A stretch of DNA of 51,659 nt. Origin: Clostridiaceae bacterium (lineage in GTDB: Bacteria; Bacillota; Clostridia; Lachnospirales; Lachnospiraceae). The notes under the pieces are model-generated. The model ran no database searches and was not told where the DNA came from. It saw only the letters and a list, made by a program, of their open reading frames with translations. The stretch covers positions 1 to 51,659 of the forward strand of contig CAJSZV010000032.1 of assembly GCA_910574345.1 (NCBI GenBank). Direction: 5' to 3'. Positions 1 through 8,304 of this stretch are shown one piece after another (position 1 is the first letter of the stretch; each line of letters opens with the position of its first letter). The position numbers and the translations under genes were made by a program.

Positions 1-480
1 AATGCAACAAATCTTGTCATCACAGGACCGACCGGTGCGGGAAAGACTTACCTTGCATGTGCCCTTGGCGAGGAAGCATGCAGACAGACTTACAGGGTTT
101 TGTATATCAGGATGCCTGACCTGATGCGTAACTTTGAGAACCAGAGCGACAACCTCAGGGAACTTACAAAATACAGGAAAAGGATCGGTAACTATCAGAT
201 CCTCATCCTTGATGAATGGCTGAATTATAAACTTACTGAAAAGGATGCCAAGAACCTCTATGAGCTGTTTGAACAACGCAGTGGTAATAACTCAACAATC
301 TTTGTCGGACAGTATCCTGTGGATGAATGGCATAACAGGCTCGGCGGAGGGACGCAGGCGGATTCCATCATGGACAGGATTATCCATAATGCCTATGAAA
401 TCCCTACAAATGAAACAAACCTGAGAAAGCTGTATGATTCAAAGAAGCTCAAAAGGCTTGTTGACGAGATAGAAGCATAA
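1..480 (+). CDS. istB: IS21 helper ATPase IstB, 5' truncated by window edge
   Basis: The reading frame is open from base 1 and encodes the last 159 residues of an IstB/DnaC-like AAA+ ATPase. A Walker A motif GPTGAGKT is encoded at 25-48 and a Walker B-like ILDEW near residue 75 of the fragment. IstB assembles with the IstA transposase and target DNA and drives IS21 transposition. The fragment also carries the family's C-terminal region with IFVGQYP and the DSIMDRI motif, so the 3' end is intact. The start codon and N-terminal part lie outside the window. Family identity is secure; only the exact IS name is not determinable here. Confidence 0.93.
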   Translation, partial: NATNLVITGPTGAGKTYLACALGEEACRQTYRVLYIRMPDLMRNFENQSDNLRELTKYRKRIGNYQILILDEWLNYKLTEKDAKNLYELFEQRSGNNSTIFVGQYPVDEWHNRLGGGTQADSIMDRIIHNAYEIPTNETNLRKLYDSKKLKRLVDEIEA

Positions 481-562
481 TCATTTGAACATCATTAGAC
501 CTAATATTGCCTCTGTTGTATTTTCAAGCGACAGGGGCAGTATTACTATATCTTGTGTCTGA

Positions 563-621
563 GGTGGCTCTCAAGGAAGAAATTTCCGGGTGGCTCTGAA
601 GCGGGAAACTGGTGGCTCCCA
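563..621 (+). repeat. IS21 right-end terminal repeats (3 copies)
   Basis: Copies of GGTGGCTCTCAAGG, GGTGGCTCTGAAGC and GGTGGCTCCCA start at 563, 589 and 611. They are the inverse of the copies at 51556-51622 and are probable transposase binding sites. The last base of the element is taken as A621, because the inverse end begins TGGGAGCCAC. Confidence 0.8.
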
Positions 622-651
622 AAGGGGATAATATTCAGGGAGGTGGCATGG

Positions 652-1071
652 ATGGCCAAGGGAAAGGAAAAGGTGCGGGCCGGTTTCTACATCGAGAAGG
701 AAGTGCTGGAGATGGTGGATAGTCTCCTACCAGCCGCCAATGTGCGCTCCCGGAATGAGTTTGTGACGGAGGCGCTAAAGTTCTACTGCGGCTATCTGAA
801 TTCCGGGAAGGCCGAAGACTATCTGCTGCAGTTCCTGTCCTCCGTCCTGACCAGCACGGTGCAGGATACGGAGAACCGCTTGGCCCGGATGGATTTCAAA
901 ATCGCGGTGGAACTGTCCATGCTGGCGCACATGATCGCCTACCATTCAGAGAGCCGGATCGATGAGAGTGCCTTCCGGAAACTCCATGCTAAGTGCGTGG
1001 AGGAGGTGAAGCGTCTCAATGGCGCGGTGGAGCTGAGCGACGCATACAAATATCAGAAACGTGAAAACTAA
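652..1071 (+). CDS. Ribbon-helix-helix relaxosome accessory-like protein
   Basis: This 139-residue protein begins at ATG 652 behind CAGGGAGGT. An in-frame extension upstream runs into the IS end and is not credible. Residues 1-45 look like a ribbon-helix-helix DNA-binding unit: a basic start, the strand RAGFYIEKEVLEMVD, then a helix with RSRNEFVTEALKFY. The remaining 90 residues are helical. RHH proteins placed just upstream of relaxase genes usually bind oriT and help recruit the relaxase, and the MobP relaxase lies 1.4 kb downstream. It could instead be only a transcriptional repressor. The IS21 boundary lies 31 bp upstream, so its native promoter may be lost or replaced. Confidence 0.7.
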   Translation: MAKGKEKVRAGFYIEKEVLEMVDSLLPAANVRSRNEFVTEALKFYCGYLNSGKAEDYLLQFLSSVLTSTVQDTENRLARMDFKIAVELSMLAHMIAYHSESRIDESAFRKLHAKCVEEVKRLNGAVELSDAYKYQKREN

Positions 1072-1153
1072 AAAGAAATAATTTTATTGATTTTGCATAT
1101 GGACTGCCAGAACGGTTCCGTTTATGTTGGTTGGAAAAAGGAGTGAAGTGAAA

Positions 1154-1438
1154 ATGGACAGAGAAGAGATCTATGAGATGGTGATCCGGGAGATGACAGA
1201 AACGGCAGTGCGGGAGCGTAACGAGCAGTCACCGGAGGAGCAGGAACTGCAGGACAAGGTGGCCAGACTGAGTAAGGAGATGCAGGAGAAGATCAAAGAC
1301 CTGCCGGAGGATGTGAAGAAGGCCATCACGGATTATGTGGAGGCGACACTGCTGGCGGCGGATCACGACTGCCTGTATCTGTATGAGCAGGGAGCGAAGG
1401 ACTGCGTGGTGCTGCTGAAGAAGCTGGGTGTGCTGTAG
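1154..1438 (+). CDS. Small helical protein (DUF6809-like), function unknown
   Basis: This 94-residue protein is rich in Glu, Lys and Leu and has two predicted long helices, EEQELQDKVARLSKEM and the region around KKAITDYVEAT. Start at ATG 1154 is chosen because AAAAGGAG lies at 1136-1142; a longer frame from 1124 would include this site. Its C-terminus, with LYLYEQGAKDCVVLLKKL, resembles small uncharacterised proteins (DUF6809-type) common beside mobilisation genes in Lachnospiraceae elements. No catalytic motif is visible. It lies 82 bp after the RHH gene in the same direction and may be co-transcribed with it. Confidence 0.55.
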   Translation: MDREEIYEMVIREMTETAVRERNEQSPEEQELQDKVARLSKEMQEKIKDLPEDVKKAITDYVEATLLAADHDCLYLYEQGAKDCVVLLKKLGVL

Positions 1439-1517
1439 AAATTTCAACAGTATTTTTTACAGAGAACGAAAAACTACAGAGTGGCTGGCAGGCTGCTCTG
1501 TAGCTGTCTGTGCAGGA

Positions 1518-2105
1518 TCAATCTTTATCTTTTGGAGAGAGCCGGTCATACTGGACCTGTACGGTTCCGGTGTTGGTGTTTATCTTTTCTTTTTTCAGAA
1601 GTGTATAAACGGCCTGACCTTTTGTGTAATCTCTGTCCTCCTTTGGAAAAAAAGAGCGACAGAAAAAATTTCCGGCCTCGTCTTTTTTGTCGAGAAAGAT
1701 ATACACATCGGTATATTCATGAGGTGTAGAGAGCAGGTACTCTGCTTCGATAAGGGAAAGTGCCTGAAGCTTTCGGTTATAGCGGAAGACCAGGTCATTT
1801 TTATCGAAAAGCGCCTCAATCTTTTGAAAAGGCTCCAGACGATTCTGGATGCTGTCGAAGTAGCGGCTCTTTTTGATATCCTCCAAAGTGATCTGACCGG
1901 AAAGGATCTGGGAAAATACTTTTTCACGACTGGCTCTGGAGAGACGCAGATCGTGCAGCTTATGCAGCCCTACAAGATGATGAAATTCTACAGCCTCAAA
2001 GCTGACTGTCAGATCCACGGACTTTCCTTTTCGTCCGATGATGATATGGTATTTTACAGGGAGCAGATCTTCAAATGCTTTCGCACAGGTCAGTAGTCCG
2101 TCCAT
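1518..2105 (-). CDS. PBECR4-like putative RNase/toxin
   Basis: This 195-residue protein is on the minus strand inside an otherwise plus-strand mobilisation block. Start at 2105 follows GGAGG with good spacing. A conserved-looking segment FHHLVGLHKL near residue 55 and a C-terminal DVYIFLDKKD/FFPKEDRDYT region match my recollection of PBECR4 domains, a Barnase/EndoU/ColicinE5/RelE-like nuclease group described in polyvalent proteins of phages and conjugative elements. The substrate is unknown; an RNase role is inference. The gene has its own consensus promoter and a 190-nt structured leader ending in an intrinsic terminator just before the ribosome site. A plus-strand frame at 1428-2096 overlaps it but has no promoter or ribosome site. 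Confidence 0.6.
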   Translation of the reverse strand: MDGLLTCAKAFEDLLPVKYHIIIGRKGKSVDLTVSFEAVEFHHLVGLHKLHDLRLSRASREKVFSQILSGQITLEDIKKSRYFDSIQNRLEPFQKIEALFDKNDLVFRYNRKLQALSLIEAEYLLSTPHEYTDVYIFLDKKDEAGNFFCRSFFPKEDRDYTKGQAVYTLLKKEKINTNTGTVQVQYDRLSPKDKD

Positions 2106-2120
2106 AAGGGATCCTCCGTA

Positions 2121-2151
2121 AAAGAAAACCGCCCTGACTCTACAGGACGGT
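2121..2151 (-). terminator. Leader terminator/attenuator before PBECR4-like gene
   Basis: On the minus strand ACCGTCCTG pairs with CAGGGCGGT (one G-U) around a 6-nt loop and is followed by TTTTCTTT. It ends about 16 nt before the start codon, immediately ahead of the ribosome site, so it controls read-through into the gene. Confidence 0.75.
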
Positions 2152-2295
2152 CTCTGAGCATTTTCTTTCGGCTGCTGCCTACTCCGGCTTGAGGTTTCGC
2201 TGCACAACCCCTCTCGAAGGCTCCGCATAACAAGGCTGTCCGGTACGCTGTTATGCTTCATCGCCTGGACAGACACACGCCGTTGCCTGTCTGGT
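2121..2295 (-). ncRNA. Structured leader RNA upstream of the PBECR4-like gene
   Basis: The transcript from the promoter at 2302-2330 would run about 175 nt before a terminator. Several hairpins are visible: CAGACA/TGTCTG (2270-2275 with 2288-2293), GCATAAC/GTTATGC (2225-2231 with 2250-2256) and a GAGGTT/AACCCCTC stem (2191-2213). No convincing reading frame lies within it. The layout promoter, structured RNA, terminator, nuclease gene resembles type III toxin-antitoxin loci, but clear tandem repeats are not seen; a riboswitch or attenuator is the alternative. Confidence 0.5.
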
Positions 2296-2301
2296 ACTAT
2301 T

Positions 2302-2330
2302 ATTATACGGAGAGAAAAGAAATATGTCAA
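2302..2330 (-). promoter_or_regulatory. Sigma-A type promoter, minus strand
   Basis: TTGACA, a 17-bp spacer and TATAAT: a perfect consensus. Transcription would start near 2295 and run leftward through the leader RNA into the PBECR4-like gene. Confidence 0.85.
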
Positions 2331-2349
2331 TGAAAATTTGTAAACCGAT

Positions 2350-2366
2350 CTACAGTTGGCCTGTAG
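2350..2366. other. Inverted repeat ahead of relaxase, candidate oriT part
   Basis: CTACAG-TTGGC-CTGTAG is a perfect 6-bp inverted repeat in the 96-bp gap between the divergent minus-strand promoter and the relaxase start. Inverted repeats close to a MobP relaxase gene are common at oriT, but no nic site was identified by homology. Confidence 0.3.
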
Positions 2367-2426
2367 CCGAACTGAGCTATAGTCTGGAAAACGGGATGTA
2401 TTCTGTTTCCCGGAGGGAAGGAAACC

Positions 2427-5393
2427 ATGGCAAAACTAATCTTCACCAGCCGCTACATCCGTGACGCTCCGCCGGAACACCTGCAAAACTATGTGCGCTA
2501 TATCAGTACTCGTGAAGGAGTGGAAAAAGCGGACGAGAGCAAAAAGAATCTTCCGGCGACATCCGCCCAGAAGGATCTGATCCGTCAGCTCCTGAGAGAC
2601 ATGCCGGACTCCAAAGACATGCTGGAGTATGAGGACTATCGACAGCGCCCTACCATCGGCAATGCCTCCGAATTCATCACTCAGGCGCTGGAACGGAACC
2701 TGGACATGGCAGCCATGAAAGAAAACTATGTGGACTACCTGGCCAACCGTCCCCGTGTGGAGCGGGTCGGTGAGCATGGCCTGTTTACGGATGCGGGAAG
2801 GCCGGTGCTCCTGTCAGAGGTGCAGAAAGAGGTGTCCGACCACAAGGGACCTGTCTGGACTCATGTGATCAGCCTGCGCCGGGAAGATGCGGCAAGGCTT
2901 GGATATGACTCCGCCAGAGAGTGGATGGCGCTCCTGCGCTCCAAACGTGCCATGCTCTCCAGACACATGAAGATCGACAGTGCGGATCTGAGATGGTATG
3001 CGGCTTTCCATAATGAGGGGCATCATCCCCATGTACATCTGATGGTTTATTCCGCAAAGGACAATGACGGATTCTTGACAAAAGCGGGCATCAAAGCCAT
3101 GCGTTCGGAGCTGGCTCATGATATTTTCCGTCAGGATTTTGCCCAGATCTACGAAGGACAGAATCTGGCACGGAGCAGTTTGAAAGAAAAAGCGGCGGAG
3201 CGGATGTGTATGCTCGCAGATGGCATGCTGCAGGGCGTGTGTGAAAATCCCATCATCGGGGAGAAGCTGCAGCAGCTTTCCGGACGTCTTAAAAATACAA
3301 AAGGGAAAAAGGTATACGGCTATCTGAAGGCGGATGTGAAACGGCTGGTGGATCAGATCGTGGATGAGCTGGCAAAGGACCCGGCTGTGGCGGAGGCATA
3401 TCGGGCATGGGGCGAATGGCAGGACCAGATCCTGCTGACCTATTTCTCAAAGGCTCCGCCGCTGCCGCCCCTGTCCAGTCAGAAACAATTGAAAAGTATC
3501 AAGAACATGGTGATCGCTGAGGCATTAAAGCTGGGCGGTCACCATTTTTTGTCGGAAACATCAGGGCAGGGGAGGATCCAGACAGAAGTCCGCCTGGATG
3601 AATTGGTGGAAGAAAGGATCCCGGATGGATCAGAAGAAATAGATGGAGACACAGAAATGGAAATGGAAGCAGAAGCGGAAACAGAAGCAGAAGCAGATCC
3701 CACAGATGCAGAAAGCGTATTGGAGGCAGAGGAGTTCCTGTCAGAACCGGAACCAGATATCCCTGACCCTTCTGAGGGAGAAGAGAAAAACTCCGCAAAA
3801 GCAGAATGGAGCCGGCAATATAAACTGGCCCGCAGTTATCTGTACGGAAGTAAAAAAATCCCCCAGGATTTTCAGGAAGCCATGCGTCTGTTTCGTCTGG
3901 AAGCAGAGAGCGGAAATGCGCTTGCCATGTATGATCTGGGCCGGATGTGGGCGGACGGCCTTGGAGTGGAGGCAGATCCGAATACAGCGAAGGAATGGTA
4001 CCTGAAAGCGCTGAATGCCTTTCTTTCTGCTGAAAAAGAATTGCCAGAGAGAAAAAAGACGTATCTGCAGTACCGGATCGGAAAAATGTATCTTGCCGGC
4101 CTTGGCACAGATCAGGATTATGAGACTGCCGCAGTCTGGCTAGATCGGGCAGCTGAGAAAAGCCATAGGTATGCCCAGTATACCCTTGCCGGTCTGTATG
4201 CAAAAGGCCAGGGCGTGGAAAAAGATCTGAAGTGTGCATTTTCCCTGTATCACGCATCCGCCTCACAGGGAAATCCCTATGCAAGTTATGAACTGGCGAA
4301 AATGTTCCGGGACGGAACAGGGACAGTAAAGTCGGCAGAACAGGCAGAGGAGCATTTTCAGGATGCCTTTTCCGGTTTTCTGGTTCTGGAGGAGCAGAGC
4401 CATGACGACAAACTCCAGTATCGCTTGGGGCAGATGCTGTATCAGGGCATTGGGACAGAAAGAGACGAGGAAGAGGCTGTTCGCTACTGGCAACAGGCCG
4501 CAAAGCTAGGAAATGTGAATGCCAAGTATGCACTGGGAAAGTTCTGGCTGGTTACCGGGACAGGAGATGTGCAACAGGCCGCAGCGTGGCTGGAAAAGGC
4601 CGCAAATGCGGGAAATACTTCCGATCAGTATGTACTGGCGAAACTTTATCTGGAAGGCCGCCTGGGAGAAACGGATGCGGAAAAAGCAGGGGAACTGTTT
4701 CAAAAAGCGGCGGAGCAGGGAAACGGGTTTGCAGCATACCGTCTTGGCAGGCTGTATCTGGAAGGGGAGGATATCCCAAAAGATATGGTGGCGGCTGTCC
4801 AGTGGCTGACCGAAGCGGCGGAACAGGAGCTGCCCTTTGCCCAGTACACGCTGGGATGTCTGTATCTGAAGGGGGAAGAGATACCCAAAGATATGGGGAA
4901 GGCGGTTGCATGGTTGCGGCGGGCGGCGCTCCAGGGGAATAAGTACGCTCAGTACCGTCTGGGGAGTCTGTATCTTTTGGGAGAAGATGTGCCGCAGGAT
5001 CTGGAGGAGGCCGTAAGGTGGCTGGAGCTGTCTGCGGATCAGGGGAACCAGTACGCCCCGTATGCACTTGGAAAGCTGTTTCTGTACGGCCAGCCGAGGA
5101 TGCCTCGTGATAAGGAAAAGGCAGTCCCCCTGCTGGAAGCATCCGCCGCCCAGGGAAATGTCTACGCCCGGTTTTTACTGGAGAACCTGGATTCCTTCCG
5201 GGACCCGGATCTGATCCTGGCAGCCACCAGACTGATGCACCATCTGTCAAAGATGTTTCATGAAGATTACCGGAAAGCATCAGGAGGCTCCGGCATGGGA
5301 CACATTGACCGCAGGAGGAGACGGAAGCTGCAGGAGAAGCGGGTGGCGCAGGGACACAGGAAGGATGATCATGAGCCGCAGCAGAGCATGTAA
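2427..5393 (+). CDS. MobP-family relaxase with C-terminal Sel1 repeats
   Basis: This 988-residue protein starts at ATG 2427 behind GGAGGGAAGG. The N-terminal part has tyrosines in NYVRYISTREG (Y22, Y25) as likely nucleophiles and the three-histidine metal motif at H195-H204 (HNEGHHPHVH), so it is an HUH-type relaxase, closest by eye to the MobP3 group of Firmicutes. Relaxases nick oriT and pilot the strand through the type IV channel. Residues about 401-436 are a Glu-rich linker. From about 455 to 920 there are roughly a dozen Sel1-like repeats (AxYxLGxLYxxGxxxxxD), a helical scaffold for protein contacts. The toprim and VirD4 genes follow closely. The Sel1 part may bind the coupling protein; that is inference. 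Confidence 0.88.
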   Translation: MAKLIFTSRYIRDAPPEHLQNYVRYISTREGVEKADESKKNLPATSAQKDLIRQLLRDMPDSKDMLEYEDYRQRPTIGNASEFITQALERNLDMAAMKENYVDYLANRPRVERVGEHGLFTDAGRPVLLSEVQKEVSDHKGPVWTHVISLRREDAARLGYDSAREWMALLRSKRAMLSRHMKIDSADLRWYAAFHNEGHHPHVHLMVYSAKDNDGFLTKAGIKAMRSELAHDIFRQDFAQIYEGQNLARSSLKEKAAERMCMLADGMLQGVCENPIIGEKLQQLSGRLKNTKGKKVYGYLKADVKRLVDQIVDELAKDPAVAEAYRAWGEWQDQILLTYFSKAPPLPPLSSQKQLKSIKNMVIAEALKLGGHHFLSETSGQGRIQTEVRLDELVEERIPDGSEEIDGDTEMEMEAEAETEAEADPTDAESVLEAEEFLSEPEPDIPDPSEGEEKNSAKAEWSRQYKLARSYLYGSKKIPQDFQEAMRLFRLEAESGNALAMYDLGRMWADGLGVEADPNTAKEWYLKALNAFLSAEKELPERKKTYLQYRIGKMYLAGLGTDQDYETAAVWLDRAAEKSHRYAQYTLAGLYAKGQGVEKDLKCAFSLYHASASQGNPYASYELAKMFRDGTGTVKSAEQAEEHFQDAFSGFLVLEEQSHDDKLQYRLGQMLYQGIGTERDEEEAVRYWQQAAKLGNVNAKYALGKFWLVTGTGDVQQAAAWLEKAANAGNTSDQYVLAKLYLEGRLGETDAEKAGELFQKAAEQGNGFAAYRLGRLYLEGEDIPKDMVAAVQWLTEAAEQELPFAQYTLGCLYLKGEEIPKDMGKAVAWLRRAALQGNKYAQYRLGSLYLLGEDVPQDLEEAVRWLELSADQGNQYAPYALGKLFLYGQPRMPRDKEKAVPLLEASAAQGNVYARFLLENLDSFRDPDLILAATRLMHHLSKMFHEDYRKASGGSGMGHIDRRRRRKLQEKRVAQGHRKDDHEPQQSM

Positions 5394-5408
5394 GGAGGAG
5401 GCGAGACC

Positions 5409-6392
5409 ATGGGATATGTATATTTTACGGAGGAACAGAAGGAACGGGCCAATACCGTAGACCTGAAAGATTTCTTGGAGCGTCAGGGAGAGAGGCTCCT
5501 GCGCTCCGGGCCGGAGTGGAGGATGTCCAGTGACCACAGCATCACCATCCGGGGGAACCGATGGTACGACCATGGCTCCGCTGGCAAAGGCGGGGCGGCC
5601 ATTGATTTCGTGATCTATTATTATGGAAAAACGTTTCCGGATGCGGTGAGCATGCTCCTGGGCGGGGAACAGGGACAGATCTACCGCCAGAGCCGGAAAC
5701 AGGAGGAGGTGCCGAGAAAGCCGTTTGCTCTGCCAGCCGCCAATGGGGATATGCGGCGGGTGTTCGCGTATCTGTTAAGATCCCGCCTGCTTGACTATGA
5801 AGTGGTATCTGCTTTTGCAAAGGAGGATCTGATCTACGAGAGTCTGGAGCTGTCGAAGGATAAGACCAGGCAGTTCCACAATGCCATTTTTGTGGGATAC
5901 GATCCGGAAGGAAAGGCCAGACATGCCCACAAGAAGGGGATCTACACCATGGGGAAAAGCTACCGGGGAAATCTGGAGAGCAGCGATCCCCGCTACAGCT
6001 TCCACTGGAACGGGAAAAGCAGTGAGGTCTTTGTGTTCGAAGCGCCCATAGATATGCTCTCCTATATCTCTCTGCACAAGAACGGATGGAAGGAACACAG
6101 CTATGTGGCGCTGTGCGGAGTAGGGTCCCAGGCATTGTTCCAGTTGCTGCAGGATCACTCGGAGCTGAAAAAGATCCATCTGTGTTTAGACCATGACCTT
6201 GCAGGATTGAAGGCGGCGGAACGGATACAGGAAAGTCTGGCGGAGGCGGGGTATCCGGATGTGAGGATGGAACTGTCCACATGGAAGGACTGGAATGAGG
6301 ACATCAAGGCCATGCACGGGATGGAGGCGGTACCGGCAGAGGAAAAACCGCCTCCGGAGATGACGGAGGAGAGGATGCTGCAGATGGTCTGA
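5409..6392 (+). CDS. DUF3991/Toprim-domain protein (primase-like)
   Basis: This 327-residue protein begins 15 bp after the relaxase stop, behind TAAGGAGGAGG. The N-terminal half has a CHC2/DUF3991-like fold signature (RGNRWYDHGSAGKGG followed by AIDFVIYYYG) but without the zinc cysteines. The C-terminal half has a Toprim core: the glutamate in VFEAPIDMLSY and the DxD in LCLDHDLAGLKAA, then KDWNED. Proteins of this type are regular members of ICE mobilisation operons and may prime the transferred strand or act in relaxosome processing; activity is not proven. Tight spacing argues for co-translation with the relaxase. Confidence 0.8.
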   Translation: MGYVYFTEEQKERANTVDLKDFLERQGERLLRSGPEWRMSSDHSITIRGNRWYDHGSAGKGGAAIDFVIYYYGKTFPDAVSMLLGGEQGQIYRQSRKQEEVPRKPFALPAANGDMRRVFAYLLRSRLLDYEVVSAFAKEDLIYESLELSKDKTRQFHNAIFVGYDPEGKARHAHKKGIYTMGKSYRGNLESSDPRYSFHWNGKSSEVFVFEAPIDMLSYISLHKNGWKEHSYVALCGVGSQALFQLLQDHSELKKIHLCLDHDLAGLKAAERIQESLAEAGYPDVRMELSTWKDWNEDIKAMHGMEAVPAEEKPPPEMTEERMLQMV

Positions 6393-6470
6393 TGATTTTC
6401 TGTTGTATCGAGGAGCTATGATAGCGGATAAATCGTGCTTGTTGACAGATTAAGAGAGAGGAGTGTGAAA

Positions 6471-8291
6471 ATGCAGACCACACAGATCATAATCCTGGTA
6501 TGCGCGGGCTTGGGGATGTTCGCCCTGCTGGGGCTGGTCACCTTTCTGTCCAGCCACTACAACCTGGACGGGATCAAATCCAAAACCGTGGGTGACGGGC
6601 AGTATGGGACCGCCCGCTTCGCCACAGATATGGAGATTAAAAAGACTTATTCCTATGTCCCATACGAACCAAAGCTGTGGCGACAGGGGAAGAACCTGCC
6701 GGAACCCCAGGGCATCGTGGTGGGAGGAAGGTTTTCTCATGGCGGTGTCACGGCCCTGATTGATTCCGGCGACATCCATCTTCTGATGATCGGCGCTGCC
6801 GGTGTCGGCAAAACGGCGAACTTTCTCTATCCCTGTATCGAATATGCCTGTGCCAGCGGTATGAGTTTTTTGTGTACAGACACCAAAGGAGACCTGTTCC
6901 GGAACTATGCGGGGATCGCGGAAAAATACTACGGCTACAAGATATCCATCCTGGATCTGCGAAATCCTACCCGTTCCGATGGGGACAATATCCTGGGCAT
7001 GGTGAACAAATACATGGATTTGTGGCTGGAGGACCCGGAGAACCTGGCATACAAGGCCAGAGCAGAAAAATATGCCAAGATTACGGCCAAGACCATCATC
7101 AGCTCCGGGGCAGACTCTTCCAGCTATGGGCAGAACGCATTTTTCTATGATGCAGCGGAAGGGCTCCTGACCAGTGTGCTGCTGTTGATCGCAGAATACT
7201 GTCCAAAGGAGCAGCGGCACATCGTCAGCGTGTTCAAGCTCATCCAGGACTTACTGGCTCCTTCGCCGGTAAAGGGAAAGAATCAGTTCCAGCTGCTGAT
7301 GCAGAAACTGCCTTCGGAGCATAAGGCCAAATGGTTTGCCGGTGCCGCCCTAAACACTGCAGATCAGGCCATGGCCTCTGTACTTTCCACGGCCATGTCC
7401 AGACTGAACGCCTTTCTGGATTCGGAGATGGAGCAGATCCTGTGCTTTGACGGTTCCATGGACACGGAGACTTTTTGTAACTCCAAAGCGGCAATCTTTA
7501 TCGTACTGCCAGAGGAGGACAATACAAAGTATTTTATGGTCAGCCTGTTTTTGCAGCAGATCTACCGGGAGATGCTGTCCATCGCAGATGAGCATGGCGG
7601 GAAACTTCCCAACCGGGTTGTGATCTTTGGGGATGAGATCGGGACCATTCCCAAGATTGAGTCCCTGGAGATGCTGTTCTCCGCAGGCCGCTCCCGGCGC
7701 ATCAGCATGGTCCCCATCATCCAGTCCTTTGCCCAGCTGCAGAAAAACTATGGGAAAGAGGGCAGCGAGATCATCATTGACAACTGCCAGGACATCCTGT
7801 TCGGAGGCTTTGCGCCTAATTCGGAGAGTGCAGAAGTCCTGTCAAAAGCCCTGGGAAATAAAACCGTGCTGTCCGGCTCCATCAGCAGGGGAAAGAATGA
7901 TCCCAGCCAGAGCCTGCAGATGATCCAGCGCCCGCTGATGACCCCGGATGAACTGAAATCCCTTCCCAAAGGACATTTCATTCTGGCCAAAACAGGCTGC
8001 CATCCCATGCGGACAGAGCTGCGCCTGTTTTTTAAATGGGGGATTGAATTTGAAGAGGGATATGTGGTGGAACAGCATGCGGCGAGGGTAGTCTCTTATG
8101 CAGACCGGCTGACCCTGGAGCAGGAGATCCTGCGCAGACGGATGGATGATGAGCTGGAAGAATTTGAGGAGCCGTCTGCGCCGTCAGGACCGCCTGTAAG
8201 CGGCGGTATGGGGCAGGGACAGGCAACAGAGCGGATCGTGCCATTACAGCCCCACAGGCCCGCAGGCAGGCCGCCACTGCGGACGGATTAG
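6471..8291 (+). CDS. virD4: VirD4/TraG-type conjugative coupling protein
   Basis: This 606-residue protein has one N-terminal membrane segment (residues about 5-27) and a large cytoplasmic ATPase domain. Walker A is GAAGVGKT at 108-115 and Walker B is VVIFGDE with D388/E389. Further coupling-protein marks are TDTKGDLFRNY after Walker A and SRRISMVPIIQSFAQL after Walker B. It docks the relaxase-DNA complex onto the type IV channel at the membrane. Start at ATG 6471 is preferred over an in-frame start at 6435 because GAGAGGAG lies just upstream and the membrane segment then sits at the N-terminus. The last 40 residues are Pro/Gly-rich. It follows the Toprim gene by 78 bp. Confidence 0.92.
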   Translation: MQTTQIIILVCAGLGMFALLGLVTFLSSHYNLDGIKSKTVGDGQYGTARFATDMEIKKTYSYVPYEPKLWRQGKNLPEPQGIVVGGRFSHGGVTALIDSGDIHLLMIGAAGVGKTANFLYPCIEYACASGMSFLCTDTKGDLFRNYAGIAEKYYGYKISILDLRNPTRSDGDNILGMVNKYMDLWLEDPENLAYKARAEKYAKITAKTIISSGADSSSYGQNAFFYDAAEGLLTSVLLLIAEYCPKEQRHIVSVFKLIQDLLAPSPVKGKNQFQLLMQKLPSEHKAKWFAGAALNTADQAMASVLSTAMSRLNAFLDSEMEQILCFDGSMDTETFCNSKAAIFIVLPEEDNTKYFMVSLFLQQIYREMLSIADEHGGKLPNRVVIFGDEIGTIPKIESLEMLFSAGRSRRISMVPIIQSFAQLQKNYGKEGSEIIIDNCQDILFGGFAPNSESAEVLSKALGNKTVLSGSISRGKNDPSQSLQMIQRPLMTPDELKSLPKGHFILAKTGCHPMRTELRLFFKWGIEFEEGYVVEQHAARVVSYADRLTLEQEILRRRMDDELEEFEEPSAPSGPPVSGGMGQGQATERIVPLQPHRPAGRPPLRTD

Positions 8292-8304
8292 AGAAGGAGG
8301 GGAT

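Larger units (their letters stand above)
1..621 (+). mobile_element. IS21-family element, right part (cut by window start)
   Basis: The istB helper ATPase gene is followed by about 140 bp without a gene and then by a terminal region with three copies of a GGTGGCTCyCAAG-type motif, ending in ...GGCTCCCA at 621. The terminal CA and the multiple terminal repeats are typical of IS21 right ends. The istA transposase and the start of istB would lie left of the window. The matching left end in the same orientation is at 51556. Confidence 0.85.

Noticed and set aside
1428-2096. Plus-strand frame of 222 codons opposite the PBECR4-like gene
   Set aside because: No promoter or ribosome site, overlaps the preceding gene, and composition is unlike a protein; the minus strand has promoter, leader, ribosome site and family-like motifs.
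3499-5280. Long minus-strand frames under the relaxase gene (344 and 242 codons)
   Set aside because: Pro/Ser/His-rich shadows of the Sel1-repeat coding sequence without start signals.
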